From the NCBI RefSeq assembly GCF_014193695.1, contig NZ_JACHZR010000004.1, positions 620,001-684,000 of the forward strand: DNA of 64,000 nucleotides, read 5' to 3'. The notes under the pieces were generated by a model that saw only the letters and a program-made list of their open reading frames with translations, did no database searches and had not been told where the DNA came from. Source of the DNA: Rhizobium sp. BK316. Its GTDB lineage: Bacteria > Pseudomonadota > Alphaproteobacteria > Rhizobiales > Rhizobiaceae. Positions 8,811-17,942 of the stretch are shown here, one piece after another. The first letter of the stretch is position 1; the number at the start of each line of letters is the position of its first letter. A program made the position numbers and the translations under genes.

Positions 8811-9629
8811 TCAGCCCTTCTGCCCCCGGCTCGGCGAAGATAGCGCGCGATCGCTCTCGGCGGCGATGAAATCAAGGATCTCGATCACCTGCTCGCAATT
8901 GGCATATTCGTCGCGAATCTGGGCGGCATTCTCGCGGATCGAACCGGCACCCTCAAAGATCGCCTTATAGGCGCGGCGAACCGTATGAATGACAGCGCGA
9001 TCAACGCCGGCGCGCGTCATGCCGACGACGTTGAGACCGCTCAGAATGCCGGGATTGCCGTTCAGCATGCCGTAGGGAATGACATCATAGCTGACGGCCG
9101 AGAGACCGCCGACAAAGGCATATTTGCCAACTCGGGTGAACTGATGCACTGCCGCGCCGCCGCTGATGATCGCGTGATCGCCAACAGAGACATGGCCAGC
9201 CAGCATGACATTGTTGGACATGATGACATGGTTGCCGACCCGGCAATCATGGGCAACATGCGAATAGGCAAGGAAAAGGCTGTTGTCGCCAATGACAGTC
9301 GAACCGCCATGCTCGACGGTACCGGTGTTCATCGTAACGCCTTCGCGAATCGTGCAATTGCGGCCGATGATCAGCGACGTGTCGACAGCGCTGTGACGGG
9401 CGCTTTGCGAGTCGCCACCAATAACGGCCGAAGGAAATATACGCGTACCGGCGCCGACGGTCGTCAGGCCGAGAACAACCACGTGACTGATCAGTTCGAC
9501 ATTGTCTTGAAGCGTGACCTTGGGGCCAACATGACAAAACGGGCCGACCACCACGCCTTCACCGACCGTGGCACCGTCCTCCACTACGGCCATCGGATGA
9601 ATTCTGGCGCTTTCGGCGATCATGCTCAT
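8811..9629 (-). CDS. lpxA: Acyl-ACP--UDP-N-acetylglucosamine O-acyltransferase
   Basis: A 272-residue left-handed beta-helix acyltransferase that starts lipid A synthesis by adding a 3-hydroxyacyl chain to UDP-GlcNAc. Hexapeptide repeats run through residues 5-190, including the catalytic His region in FLAYSHVAHDCRVGNH and ISGGAAVHQF. The C-terminal helical part (NVVGMTRAGVDRAVI...) is complete. The ATG at 9629 overlaps the fabZ stop by 4 bases; a second in-frame ATG lies 6 bases downstream. Confidence 0.97.
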   Translation of the reverse strand: MSMIAESARIHPMAVVEDGATVGEGVVVGPFCHVGPKVTLQDNVELISHVVVLGLTTVGAGTRIFPSAVIGGDSQSARHSAVDTSLIIGRNCTIREGVTMNTGTVEHGGSTVIGDNSLFLAYSHVAHDCRVGNHVIMSNNVMLAGHVSVGDHAIISGGAAVHQFTRVGKYAFVGGLSAVSYDVIPYGMLNGNPGILSGLNVVGMTRAGVDRAVIHTVRRAYKAIFEGAGSIRENAAQIRDEYANCEQVIEILDFIAAESDRALSSPSRGQKG

Positions 9630-10093
9630 GCGTTGTCCTTACGTACGATCATCGCGCCGATATCGGCCTCGGCGACGAGCGCGCCGTCGACCTTTGCGTC
9701 GCAATGGAATTTCCAGATATTGCCGCGTTGCTTTATTTTCTGCACGTGAAATTCAACGCGGTCGCCCGGCACGACCGGCTTGCGGAAGCGGGCATTGTCG
9801 ATCGTCATGAAATAGACGAGGTTGCCGGTCTGGCCCTCCTTCTTGGCGCAGATCGCGCCCGCAGTCTGCGCCATGCCTTCTACCAGCAGAACGCCCGGCA
9901 TAATCGGCGCATCAGGGAAATGGCCGGTAAAATGCGGCTCGTTGACCGTCACATTCTTGATGCCCACGGCGGCGTTGTCGCCATCGATATCGACGATCTT
10001 GTCGACCATCAGAAACGGATAGCGATGCGGCAGCAGCTTCATTATCTCCATGATATCCGCCGAAGAGAGCGTGGCGGCGGTTTCCTCAGTCAT
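9626..10093 (-). CDS. fabZ: 3-hydroxyacyl-ACP dehydratase FabZ
   Basis: A 155-residue hot-dog-fold dehydratase for the fatty acid elongation cycle; it removes water from 3-hydroxyacyl-ACP in the cytosol. The active-site His lies in LLPHRYPFLMVD and the catalytic Glu in PGVLLVEGMAQTAG. I placed the start at 10093 (MTEETAATL), which overlaps the lpxD stop by 8 bases; in-frame upstream codons exist but do not look conserved. The lpxD-fabZ-lpxA order puts competition for hydroxyacyl-ACP in one operon. Confidence 0.96.
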   Translation of the reverse strand: MTEETAATLSSADIMEIMKLLPHRYPFLMVDKIVDIDGDNAAVGIKNVTVNEPHFTGHFPDAPIMPGVLLVEGMAQTAGAICAKKEGQTGNLVYFMTIDNARFRKPVVPGDRVEFHVQKIKQRGNIWKFHCDAKVDGALVAEADIGAMIVRKDNA

Positions 10094-11147
10094 TCTTGCC
10101 TCCCTTTTTTCCGCGCGCTCCGGATTTTGCCATGAGCTGGGCAACGTCTTTCAGATAGTCATTTAGAGGACGTGCAGGTATTCCGCCATAGCGGCCGCCC
10201 GCAGCAAGATCGGTCATCACACCGCTTTTTGCGGCGATCTGTACGCCATCGCCTATGGTGATATGCCCCTTGAGGCCGACCTGTCCACCGATCTGCACGC
10301 CATCGCCGACGATCGTACTGCCGGCAAGACCGACCTGCGAAACAATGGCGCAATGGCGCCCGATGCGGACGTTGTGACCGACCTGGACCTGGTTGTCGAT
10401 CTTGGTTCCTTCGCCGATGACGGTATCGTCCATGGCGCCGCGATCGATCGTCGTATTGGCGCCGATTTCGACATTGTCCTGGATGATGACGCGACCGATC
10501 TGCACGATCTTGATCATGCCGCGCGGACCCGGCGCATAACCGAAACCGTCCTGGCCGATACGGACACCGTTATGGATGATAACGCCGTTGCCGATGAGCG
10601 CGCAGAGAATGCTCGCGCCCGTCGAGATCGAACCGTTGCGGCCGATCTTGACGTTGGGGCCGATGATCGACTGAGCACCGATGCGCGTGCCCTCGCCGAT
10701 CTCCGCGCCGGGGCCGATGATCGCCATCGGCTCGACAATCACGCCCTTCTCCAGCCGGGCTGTCGGATCGACGACGGCGCTCGGCGCGATCTCCGTCTCG
10801 CCGGATGAAAACGTCACCGGCTTGAGAGCTGCGGGATAGAGAAACCCGCCTGCCATCGCGAAGGCAGCATGTGGATTGGAGGAGATCACCACAGGGATAT
10901 GCGGCGGCACCAGCTCAGCCAAGGCCTTGTCGCAAATCACGGCCGAAGCCTCGCAACTCAGAAGCTCGTCGCGGTTACGTCGAGAGAGGATATAACAGAT
11001 ATCCCCCGCCTGGGCTCTCGCTATCGGCGAGACCGAATGGATGATGACATCGCCATGAGCGGAATTGCCAAGTTCCGCCCCAAGAAATTGCGCCAACTCA
11101 ACGAGCCGCACGCCTTCATGGGGCGGAAAAAAAGTATTTTGCTCCAT
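10086..11147 (-). CDS. lpxD: UDP-3-O-acylglucosamine N-acyltransferase
   Basis: A 353-residue LpxD that adds the second 3-hydroxyacyl chain in lipid A synthesis. An N-terminal uridine-binding domain (about 1-105) is followed by left-handed beta-helix hexapeptide repeats (about 110-320) containing DNQVQVGHNVRIGRHC with the catalytic His. The ATG at 11147 has a GGAG site 9 bases upstream; a TTG two codons before it is less likely. It directly follows bamA in the operon. Confidence 0.97.
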   Translation of the reverse strand: MEQNTFFPPHEGVRLVELAQFLGAELGNSAHGDVIIHSVSPIARAQAGDICYILSRRNRDELLSCEASAVICDKALAELVPPHIPVVISSNPHAAFAMAGGFLYPAALKPVTFSSGETEIAPSAVVDPTARLEKGVIVEPMAIIGPGAEIGEGTRIGAQSIIGPNVKIGRNGSISTGASILCALIGNGVIIHNGVRIGQDGFGYAPGPRGMIKIVQIGRVIIQDNVEIGANTTIDRGAMDDTVIGEGTKIDNQVQVGHNVRIGRHCAIVSQVGLAGSTIVGDGVQIGGQVGLKGHITIGDGVQIAAKSGVMTDLAAGGRYGGIPARPLNDYLKDVAQLMAKSGARGKKGGKND

Positions 11148-11197
11148 CGGCAAAACTCCAGAACGGAATTGAAATTTACAGTTCCGGACTGCCGATA

Positions 11198-13537
11198 TCA
11201 GAATTGGTTGTTAATGCCAAACTTGAAGCGCTGGGTCTTGTCGAAGTCTTCCTTCATGACCGGGATCGCATAGTCGACGCGGAGCGCGCCAAAGGGCGAC
11301 TGCCAAATCAGGCCGAGACCGACCGAAGCACGCAGCTGCGCGTCCGTACCTTCTGCAGTATCCGAACCGAGGAGTTCGACATCGTTGCCGAACAGCGTGC
11401 CGGCGTCTGCGAAGACTGCGCCGCGCAGGTTGAAGTCGCGCGGGAAGCCCGGCATCGGGAACGTCGCTTCGGCAGAAGCGGTGAAGTAGGTCGTACCGCC
11501 GAGCGGATCGTCCGGGTTCACGATGCGCGGGCCGATGCCCTTGTTCTCAAAGCCGCGGATATCGGAATTGGTCAGCGTGAACTGGTCGAAGACGTTCAGA
11601 TGATCGCCGAAGCCGACAACATAACCTGCCGAAGCCGAGAGAGAGCCGATGATATCGGCGTCGTCAGCGAGCAGATGGTAATATCGGGCCTTACCGTAGA
11701 TCTTGTAAAATTGCGAGTCGCCGCCGAGGCCGGCAATTTCCTGGGTCGCGGTAGCGTAGATACCCTCACGCGGCAGGACGGTGTCATCCAGTGTATTGTA
11801 AGTCAGCGTCTGCGAGATGGACGACTTTACCCACGGGCCGTTCTCGACCAGGTTTTGATAGGTAGCGGACAAATCGCTCAGACTGCTTCCGCTGGAATCG
11901 TACTTCATCTGCTTGTAGTTATAGCGGAACGTCGTCGCCAGATCTTCCGTGATCGGCGCAGTAACGCGCAGAACACCGCTGGTTTCTTCGTAATCGTAGT
12001 TGTCGTTGCTCGACGTTTCGCTGTGATTGATGTCGAAACCGGCGGCGAGGCGATAGCCGAGGAAGTAGGGTTCGGTGAAGTTCAAGCCGTAAGCACGCGA
12101 GCCTTCCTGACCGCCACCGGCCGAAACGCGGATGTACTGACCGCGGCCGAGGAAGTTCTTTTCTTCGATCGAGGCTTCGAGCAGCAGGCCATCGCCGCCG
12201 GCCGCGTAACCGGCACCGATGCCGAACGAACCGGTCGACTGATCCTGCACGTCGACAACGATGACAACACGGTCAGGCGAACTGCCCGGCTGGGTCGAGA
12301 TGTTGACCGAGGAGAAGTAGCCAAGCGCTTCGAGACGGCGCTTTGCGCGGGTGATCATCTGCTGATTGAAGGCGTCGCCTTCGCTGAGATCGAACTCGCG
12401 GCGGATAACGTAATCGCGCGTGCGGCTGTTGCCACGGATTTCGATACGCTCGACATAGGCGCGCTCGCCCTGATCGACGAGGTATTCGACGCCGATCGTA
12501 TTGTTGTTCAGGTCGCGGTTACCACGTGGGGTAACGCGTGCGAAGGGATAACCGGCCGAAGCAACCTGATCCGAAATCGCTTCGATGGACTTCTGAACTT
12601 CCTTGGCGTTGTAGACCTGACCTTCGCGGGTTCTGACCAACCCCTGCAACTGCTGGGCGTCGACGCCCTCAACAGTCGACTGGACGGTAACTGCACCGAA
12701 GTCATAGCGCGGGCCTTCCTCGATGTTGAAGGTCAGCGTGTACTTGTTCGTCGCCTCGTCGAACGCAGCATCGGAAGAAACGATGCGCATGTCGGCATAA
12801 CCGCGGTTGTAATAGAACTGACGCAGCGCATCTTCGTCAGCGTGCAGCTTGTCCTCGTTGTAGACGTCCTTGCGGGTCAAGAACGAGAGGAAATTCGAAC
12901 GCTTGGTCTGAATGACGGCAGCAAGACGGCCGGCGCTATAGGCTTGGTTGCCAACGAAATTGATGGCGTCGATCTTGGTACGGTCGCCTTCATTGATGAC
13001 GAAAGCGAGATTGACGCGGCCTTCGCCGAGCGGCACGACCTGCGTCGTCACTTCGACTTCGCTGCGGCCGGTAGCGGCATAGGCTTCCTTGATCGCTGCG
13101 ATATCGGACTGGATCTGCGCGTCGCTATAGGGACCAGCGGCATGCGTCTTGACGACAGCCGCCAGCTTGTCGTCCTTGACCTTACGGTTGCCGTTGAAGA
13201 CGACCTGGTTGACGAGCTGCGCTTCCTGAACGTTGACGACGAGGGTGCTGCCGGAAACCGAAATCTTGACGTCGGAGAAGTAACCGGTGCCGTAAAGCTG
13301 CTTTACGGAGTCGTCGATATCGGTGTTGGAGAAGCTTTTGCCAGGAGTAATGGTGAGGTTCGACCGGACGGCCTCAGCACCGACGCGGCTTGCACCGTGC
13401 ACGTCGATCCGCTGAATGACGGCAGCTTCCGCAGCCGTAGCCGAAACGAAAGTCAAAGCACCTGCGCCAGAAGCAACAACACTAGCAGACAGCGCAATCG
13501 CCGATACTGCGTTCAAAAATCTTGAACCAGCCTTCAT
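11198..13537 (-). CDS. bamA: Outer membrane assembly factor BamA
   Basis: A 779-residue Omp85 protein that inserts beta-barrel proteins into the outer membrane. The signal peptide (MKAGSRFLNAVSAIAL... ending about ATAAEA) is followed by five POTRA repeats (about residues 35-430) and the C-terminal 16-strand barrel. The Omp85 signature FGALRVDYAIPV lies near the end, and the last residue is Phe (NNQF), as expected for a Bam substrate. In-frame starts at 13546 and 13624 exist; I prefer 13537 because the signal peptide begins there. It sits between rseP and lpxD as in most proteobacteria. Confidence 0.96.
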   Translation of the reverse strand: MKAGSRFLNAVSAIALSASVVASGAGALTFVSATAAEAAVIQRIDVHGASRVGAEAVRSNLTITPGKSFSNTDIDDSVKQLYGTGYFSDVKISVSGSTLVVNVQEAQLVNQVVFNGNRKVKDDKLAAVVKTHAAGPYSDAQIQSDIAAIKEAYAATGRSEVEVTTQVVPLGEGRVNLAFVINEGDRTKIDAINFVGNQAYSAGRLAAVIQTKRSNFLSFLTRKDVYNEDKLHADEDALRQFYYNRGYADMRIVSSDAAFDEATNKYTLTFNIEEGPRYDFGAVTVQSTVEGVDAQQLQGLVRTREGQVYNAKEVQKSIEAISDQVASAGYPFARVTPRGNRDLNNNTIGVEYLVDQGERAYVERIEIRGNSRTRDYVIRREFDLSEGDAFNQQMITRAKRRLEALGYFSSVNISTQPGSSPDRVVIVVDVQDQSTGSFGIGAGYAAGGDGLLLEASIEEKNFLGRGQYIRVSAGGGQEGSRAYGLNFTEPYFLGYRLAAGFDINHSETSSNDNYDYEETSGVLRVTAPITEDLATTFRYNYKQMKYDSSGSSLSDLSATYQNLVENGPWVKSSISQTLTYNTLDDTVLPREGIYATATQEIAGLGGDSQFYKIYGKARYYHLLADDADIIGSLSASAGYVVGFGDHLNVFDQFTLTNSDIRGFENKGIGPRIVNPDDPLGGTTYFTASAEATFPMPGFPRDFNLRGAVFADAGTLFGNDVELLGSDTAEGTDAQLRASVGLGLIWQSPFGALRVDYAIPVMKEDFDKTQRFKFGINNQF

Positions 13538-13737
13538 TTCACCCATTACCTTTTTTCCCTCGTCTCCGGCCCCAGGGGATCCCCCGATTCCGGCCACGTG
13601 TGTCGTTTTACCCGCTTTTGACATACAAGCAAGGGAGCTCGTTAATTTCTGTTTACTTCATTTCGAAGCGTGACCCATTCGCCACTACAGCTTTGAAACA
13701 TCGTAAATAAACAGTAATTTTCCCTATCTTTTACGCG

Positions 13738-14871
13738 CTAGCCGATGAGCGCGCTAATGTCATTCCAGGTCGCAAAAACCATTAATGTAAGCACCATGGC
13801 CAAGCCAATGCGAAACGCAATTTCCTGAGCCGAAGAACCGAGCGGCCTTCCCCTAACCGCTTCCACCGCATAGAACATCAGGTGGCCGCCATCAAGTACC
13901 GGGACCGGCATCAAATTCAGCAATCCAATCGAAACCGACAAAACCGCAGCAAGCTGCAGCAACGCACCTATTCCAAGCGTAGCCATCTGGCCCGAAGCTT
14001 GCGCCACGCGGATCGGACCACCCAATTGGTCAGCTTTCATCGATCCATTGAGCAGGTTGCCGATATATTTGAAGGTGCCGGTCACGATATGCCAGGTCTG
14101 GATCACGCCTTCATGCAGCGCTTCCAGCGGCGTGAAGGTCTGCAGGCGGAAGTGGCCGACTTCTTCGTTCGTGACGATTCCGATCAAGCCGATCTCGATC
14201 TTGTTGCCGAACTGGTCGGTGATATCGGTGCGCTGCGGCACCATCGGCAGGTCCATCTTTTCGCCGTTACGCTCGACGGTCACGACGATGTTCTGGTTCG
14301 GACGGATGCTGACATAACGGCGCACGTCGTCGAAGGTCTGGACCTTGGTGCCGTCGATGGAGAAGAGCAGGTCGCCCGGCAGTACGCCGGCTGCCGCGGC
14401 AGCACTATCCGGCTTTACTTCAGCGACGACGGGATCGGACACCGTCCGGCCATAGATCGAAAAAAGGACCGTGAAGATGGCAATGGCGAGGATGAAATTG
14501 GCAATCGGACCGGCGGCGACGGTTGCAGCACGCTTCCACAGCTTTGCACCGGCGAAAGAACGCTCGCGCTCTTCGTCCGTCATCGCTGCAAGCCTGTCCG
14601 TATCCGGCTTGCTGGAGGCATCCTCATCGCCGAAAAAGCGTACATAGCCGCCGAGCGGGATCGCCGAGATCTTCCAGCGCGTTCCGTGGCGATCGGTGAA
14701 ACCGGCAATCTCCGGGCCGAAGCCGACGGAGAAGGCTAGGATGCGGATACCGCTCCAGCGTCCGACGAGATAGTGGCCCATCTCATGCACGAAGACGAGC
14801 AGCGACAGCACGATGACGAAGGGGACGATATAGCCCGTCAAAAAACCGAATATGCCGGTCACCGCTTCCAT
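13738..14871 (-). CDS. rseP: Site-2 intramembrane metalloprotease RseP
   Basis: A 377-residue inner-membrane zinc protease that makes the second cut of regulated intramembrane proteolysis in envelope stress signalling. The HExxH motif (His29, Glu30, His33 in VHEMGHYL) lies in the first transmembrane helix. A PDZ domain follows (about 125-205, with GVLPGDLLFSIDG). The third zinc ligand is in LNLMPVPVLDGGHL near residue 320. Only one PDZ copy is evident, where the E. coli protein has two. It lies between cdsA and bamA. Confidence 0.95.
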   Translation of the reverse strand: MEAVTGIFGFLTGYIVPFVIVLSLLVFVHEMGHYLVGRWSGIRILAFSVGFGPEIAGFTDRHGTRWKISAIPLGGYVRFFGDEDASSKPDTDRLAAMTDEERERSFAGAKLWKRAATVAAGPIANFILAIAIFTVLFSIYGRTVSDPVVAEVKPDSAAAAAGVLPGDLLFSIDGTKVQTFDDVRRYVSIRPNQNIVVTVERNGEKMDLPMVPQRTDITDQFGNKIEIGLIGIVTNEEVGHFRLQTFTPLEALHEGVIQTWHIVTGTFKYIGNLLNGSMKADQLGGPIRVAQASGQMATLGIGALLQLAAVLSVSIGLLNLMPVPVLDGGHLMFYAVEAVRGRPLGSSAQEIAFRIGLAMVLTLMVFATWNDISALIG

Positions 14872-14900
14872 GAGTTCCTTCTTCTATCTGGCCGTAATGA

Positions 14901-15731
14901 TCAAAGGCCGAACAACGCCGCACCGAGCGACGTCGTTCCGCCGCCCTTTATCAGCGAAAAAAGACCAGCAAGCAAGAACGCTGAAAAACAGGCGAAAATC
15001 AGTCCATCGACACGGTCCATGACACCGCCATGCCCCGGAATGAGACGACTTGAGTCCTTCACGCCGAATTTTCGCTTGATGAAGCTCTCGAAAAGATCGC
15101 CTGATTGGCTGAAAACGGACAGGACAAGCGCAATCACTGCGGCTTGATCCTGGGCTTCCGGAATCAGGAAATGGACAATGACGGCTCCGGCAATGACGGC
15201 CGAAATGGCGCCGCCGACCGCCCCCGACCAGGTCTTGCCGGGCGATATGCGCGGCGCAAGCTTTGGGCCGCCGAGCGCGCGGCCGACGAAATAGGCGAGA
15301 ATATCGGTCGCCCAGACAACGGCGAAGATGAAGAGCATTGCATAGAGACCTAGTGTCTCATCACCGCGGATCGCAGCGAGCGCCAGTCCGGTGCCGCCGG
15401 CGTATAAAAGCCCCGGCGCGAACCAGCGGCTGGCACGATGCAGAAAGATCATGGCAATGCCAACCGCAGTCAGGGCAATCAGCATTCCCAGGGCATATTC
15501 GAACGCGCCGGCCAGAACGAGAAGGGAAACCAGCCCCTCACCCACCCAGCCGAGCACGTTGGTGACCGGGTCGCGGGCAATGCCTGTTATCGTCGACCAT
15601 TCGTAATAGATCAGAAGAGCGATCGCTGCCGCCACGACGCGGAAGATAAGGCCGCCATACCAGGTTGCGGCAAGAACGACGATTGCGAGAATCAGGCCTG
15701 AAACGATGCGGAGCTTCAGTTCCTGCTTCAT
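14901..15731 (-). CDS. cdsA: Phosphatidate cytidylyltransferase
   Basis: A 276-residue polytopic membrane enzyme that makes CDP-diacylglycerol from phosphatidate and CTP, the branch point of phospholipid synthesis. The family signature is seen in RISPGKTWSGAVGG and KRKFGVKDSSRLIPGHGGVMDRVDGL in the C-terminal half, which carries the metal-binding Asp residues. At least seven hydrophobic segments are visible. Its start overlaps the uppS stop (TGATG), showing coupling in the operon. Confidence 0.96.
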   Translation of the reverse strand: MKQELKLRIVSGLILAIVVLAATWYGGLIFRVVAAAIALLIYYEWSTITGIARDPVTNVLGWVGEGLVSLLVLAGAFEYALGMLIALTAVGIAMIFLHRASRWFAPGLLYAGGTGLALAAIRGDETLGLYAMLFIFAVVWATDILAYFVGRALGGPKLAPRISPGKTWSGAVGGAISAVIAGAVIVHFLIPEAQDQAAVIALVLSVFSQSGDLFESFIKRKFGVKDSSRLIPGHGGVMDRVDGLIFACFSAFLLAGLFSLIKGGGTTSLGAALFGL

Positions 15732-16474
15732 CAGGTGTTCACTGCCGCAGCCTGCGCAGACAGTCCGCCGAAGCGGCGATCACGCGAGGCGAATTTCTCG
15801 AGCGCTGAAAGAAAGAGCTCACGGCTGAAATCCGGCCAGTATTCCGGCAGGAAAACGAATTCCGAATAGGCAGCCTGCCACAAAAGGAAGTTGGAGAGCC
15901 GCTCCTCGCCGCTGGTGCGGATGATGAGATCAGGGTCGGGGATACCGGCCGTATCGAGCCGGGCGTTGATCAACGCGGGCGTGATATCCTGCGACCGGAG
16001 ATGCCCCTCCTCCACATCCTTGGCAAGGCTCATCATGGCGCGGGCGATCTCATCGCGAGAGCCATAGTTGAAGGCGATGACGAGCGTGAGTGCCGTATTG
16101 GCCTTGGTCGTCTCCTCGGCTTCCAGCAGCAGCTTGAGGATGTCGCTGCGCAGATTGACACGGTCGCCAATCACCCTGATGCGTACATTCTGCCGATGGA
16201 GCTCCGCGAGATCGCTGCGAATGAAAGCCTTCAGCAGGCCGAGGAGATCGGTGACCTCGGCCTCCGGGCGGCGCCAATTCTCCGAGGAGAAGGCAAAGAG
16301 CGTCAGGTACTTGATGCCCAGATCGCCTGCCGTGCGCACGGTCTGGCGAACGGTCTCGACCGCCCTGCGGTGTCCCATCGTCCGCGGCAGGCCGCGCTGC
16401 TTTGCCCAACGGCCGTTGCCATCCATGATGATCGCAACGTGCTCTGGCGCAGTCAAAAATGAGGTTTCCGACAT
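15731..16474 (-). CDS. uppS: Isoprenyl transferase (undecaprenyl diphosphate synthase)
   Basis: A 247-residue cis-prenyltransferase that extends farnesyl diphosphate to undecaprenyl diphosphate, the lipid carrier for peptidoglycan and O-antigen. Catalytic Asp18 lies in IIMDGNGRWAKQRG. The RTSGEERLSNFLLWQ motif and a FLPEYWPDF segment are present near the C-terminus. I used the ATG at 16474 (MSETSFLTAP), since the longer 24-residue Lys/Arg-rich extension encoded upstream is not typical of the family. Confidence 0.95.
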   Translation of the reverse strand: MSETSFLTAPEHVAIIMDGNGRWAKQRGLPRTMGHRRAVETVRQTVRTAGDLGIKYLTLFAFSSENWRRPEAEVTDLLGLLKAFIRSDLAELHRQNVRIRVIGDRVNLRSDILKLLLEAEETTKANTALTLVIAFNYGSRDEIARAMMSLAKDVEEGHLRSQDITPALINARLDTAGIPDPDLIIRTSGEERLSNFLLWQAAYSEFVFLPEYWPDFSRELFLSALEKFASRDRRFGGLSAQAAAVNT

Positions 16475-16511
16475 TTTCCGTCCGGTCTTTCTTGGCGAGG
16501 ACGCAAGTATA

Positions 16512-17072
16512 CTAGACTTGCATGATTTCCTTTTCTTTCTCGCCAAGCAAGCGGTCGATTTCCAAAATCGTCTCGTCCGTCATTTTCTGAACGCGTTCCG
16601 ACTGTGCCCGGCTTTCGTCCTGGCCGATTACGCCATCCTTTTCGGCTTTCTTAAGGCCGTCCATGCCATCGCGACGAACATGGCGAATCGCAACTTTGCT
16701 CTTTTCGGCATAGTCGTGCGCCACCTTGACGAGCGACTTGCGGCGCTCTTCGTTGAGCTCCGGCAGCGGGATACGAAGGTTCTGACCATCGACGATGGGG
16801 TTCAGGCCGAGGTTCGATTCGCGAATCGAACGGTCTACGGCGCCGACCATGCTTTTGTCCCAGACGGATACCGTCAGCATGCGCGGCTCGGGCACCGTGA
16901 TATTGGCAACCTGGTTCAGCGGCATGCGCGAACCATAGGCTTCAATCGTCACCGGATCGAGAATGTTGGCCGAAGCACGGCCGGTGCGCAGCGATGCAAT
17001 GTCGCTCTTGAACGAGGAAATGGCACCGTCCATGCGGCGCTTCAATTCCTTGATGTCGATACCTTCACTCAT
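16512..17072 (-). CDS. frr: Ribosome recycling factor
   Basis: A 186-residue RRF, which with EF-G splits post-termination ribosomes. The protein shows the family hallmarks SLRTGRASANILDPVTIEAYG and PLPELNEERRKSLVKVAHDYAEKSKVAIRHVRRDG. It follows pyrH by 51 bases in the conserved rpsB-tsf-pyrH-frr order. Confidence 0.97.
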   Translation of the reverse strand: MSEGIDIKELKRRMDGAISSFKSDIASLRTGRASANILDPVTIEAYGSRMPLNQVANITVPEPRMLTVSVWDKSMVGAVDRSIRESNLGLNPIVDGQNLRIPLPELNEERRKSLVKVAHDYAEKSKVAIRHVRRDGMDGLKKAEKDGVIGQDESRAQSERVQKMTDETILEIDRLLGEKEKEIMQV

Positions 17073-17123
17073 GTCTATGCTCCCGTCTCAGAAGTTTTGC
17101 GCCGTCAGCAGCGCAGCTCCCTA

Positions 17124-17846
17124 TCAGTTGTCGGATACGATGGTCTTGAGACCACCCCCCGTCAAGATTTCACCGAAACGCCCCTTCTCGTGGATCGAGA
17201 AAACGATGATCGGAATGGAATTTTCTCGCGCCAGCGCAACGGCTGCGACATCCATCACGGCAAGGCCCCTGTCCAGAACTTCCTTATGGCTCAGATGGTC
17301 GAAACGGGTCGCGTCCGGATCCTTCTTCGGATCGGCGGTATAGATGCCGTCCACCTGCGTGCCCTTAAAGATTGCCTCAGCGCCCATTTCGGCGGCGCGA
17401 AGCGCTGCAGCGGAATCGGTCGTGAAGAAGGGATTTCCTGTGCCACCGGCGAAAATCACTACCCTGCCAAGCGACAGATGATAGAGGGTCGCGCGCTGCG
17501 AGAAGCTTTCGCAGATTTCCGGCATGGAGATTGCCGAAAGAACCACCGTGTCAATGTTCAGCTTGCGCAGGGACGTTGCCAGCGCCAGCGCGTTGATGAC
17601 GGTGCCGAGCATGCCCATGTGATCGCCGGTGACGCGGTCACCACCCTTGGATGCAACTGCCACGCCGCGAAAGATGTTACCGCCGCCGATAACGACGCCA
17701 ACTTCGACACCCATGTGCCTTGCCTCGGCAATGTCGGAAGCGATGCGATCTGCTACCGCAACGTCGATGCCGAACCCCTGGGCACCCATCATGGCTTCTC
17801 CGGAAGCCTTGAGTAGAACACGTTTATAGATTGGCTCCGACGTCAT
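17124..17846 (-). CDS. pyrH: UMP kinase
   Basis: A 240-residue bacterial-type UMP kinase (amino-acid-kinase fold) that phosphorylates UMP to UDP. The N-terminal KRVLLKASGEAMMG nucleotide loop, VIGGGNIFRG, GTGNPFFTTDSAAALRA and GVYTADPKKDP-like (GIYTADPKKDPDATRF) segments are intact. It lies between tsf and frr. Confidence 0.97.
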   Translation of the reverse strand: MTSEPIYKRVLLKASGEAMMGAQGFGIDVAVADRIASDIAEARHMGVEVGVVIGGGNIFRGVAVASKGGDRVTGDHMGMLGTVINALALATSLRKLNIDTVVLSAISMPEICESFSQRATLYHLSLGRVVIFAGGTGNPFFTTDSAAALRAAEMGAEAIFKGTQVDGIYTADPKKDPDATRFDHLSHKEVLDRGLAVMDVAAVALARENSIPIIVFSIHEKGRFGEILTGGGLKTIVSDN

Positions 17847-17883
17847 GTTGGCTCCTCGTATATTGCCGCAATTGCCCGATACA

Positions 17884-17917
17884 CGAAGGGCACCGCGTTG
17901 TCACGCGATGCCCTTCG
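17884..17917 (-). terminator. Strong hairpin between tsf and pyrH
   Basis: A 14-bp stem with one G-T pair and a 6-base loop fills most of the tsf-pyrH gap. There is no clear T-run on the minus strand, so it may act as an attenuator or an mRNA processing/stability element instead of a full terminator. Confidence 0.5.
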
Positions 17918-17942
17918 GTTTTCCCAAATATGGCTGAAAAGA

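Noticed and set aside
11204..13525. 773-codon plus-strand frame across bamA
   Set aside because: Antisense to a clear BamA gene; the translation has no motif and arises from GC-rich codon structure.
16068..17816. 582-codon plus-strand frame across uppS, frr and pyrH
   Set aside because: It crosses three conserved minus-strand genes; no domain seen.
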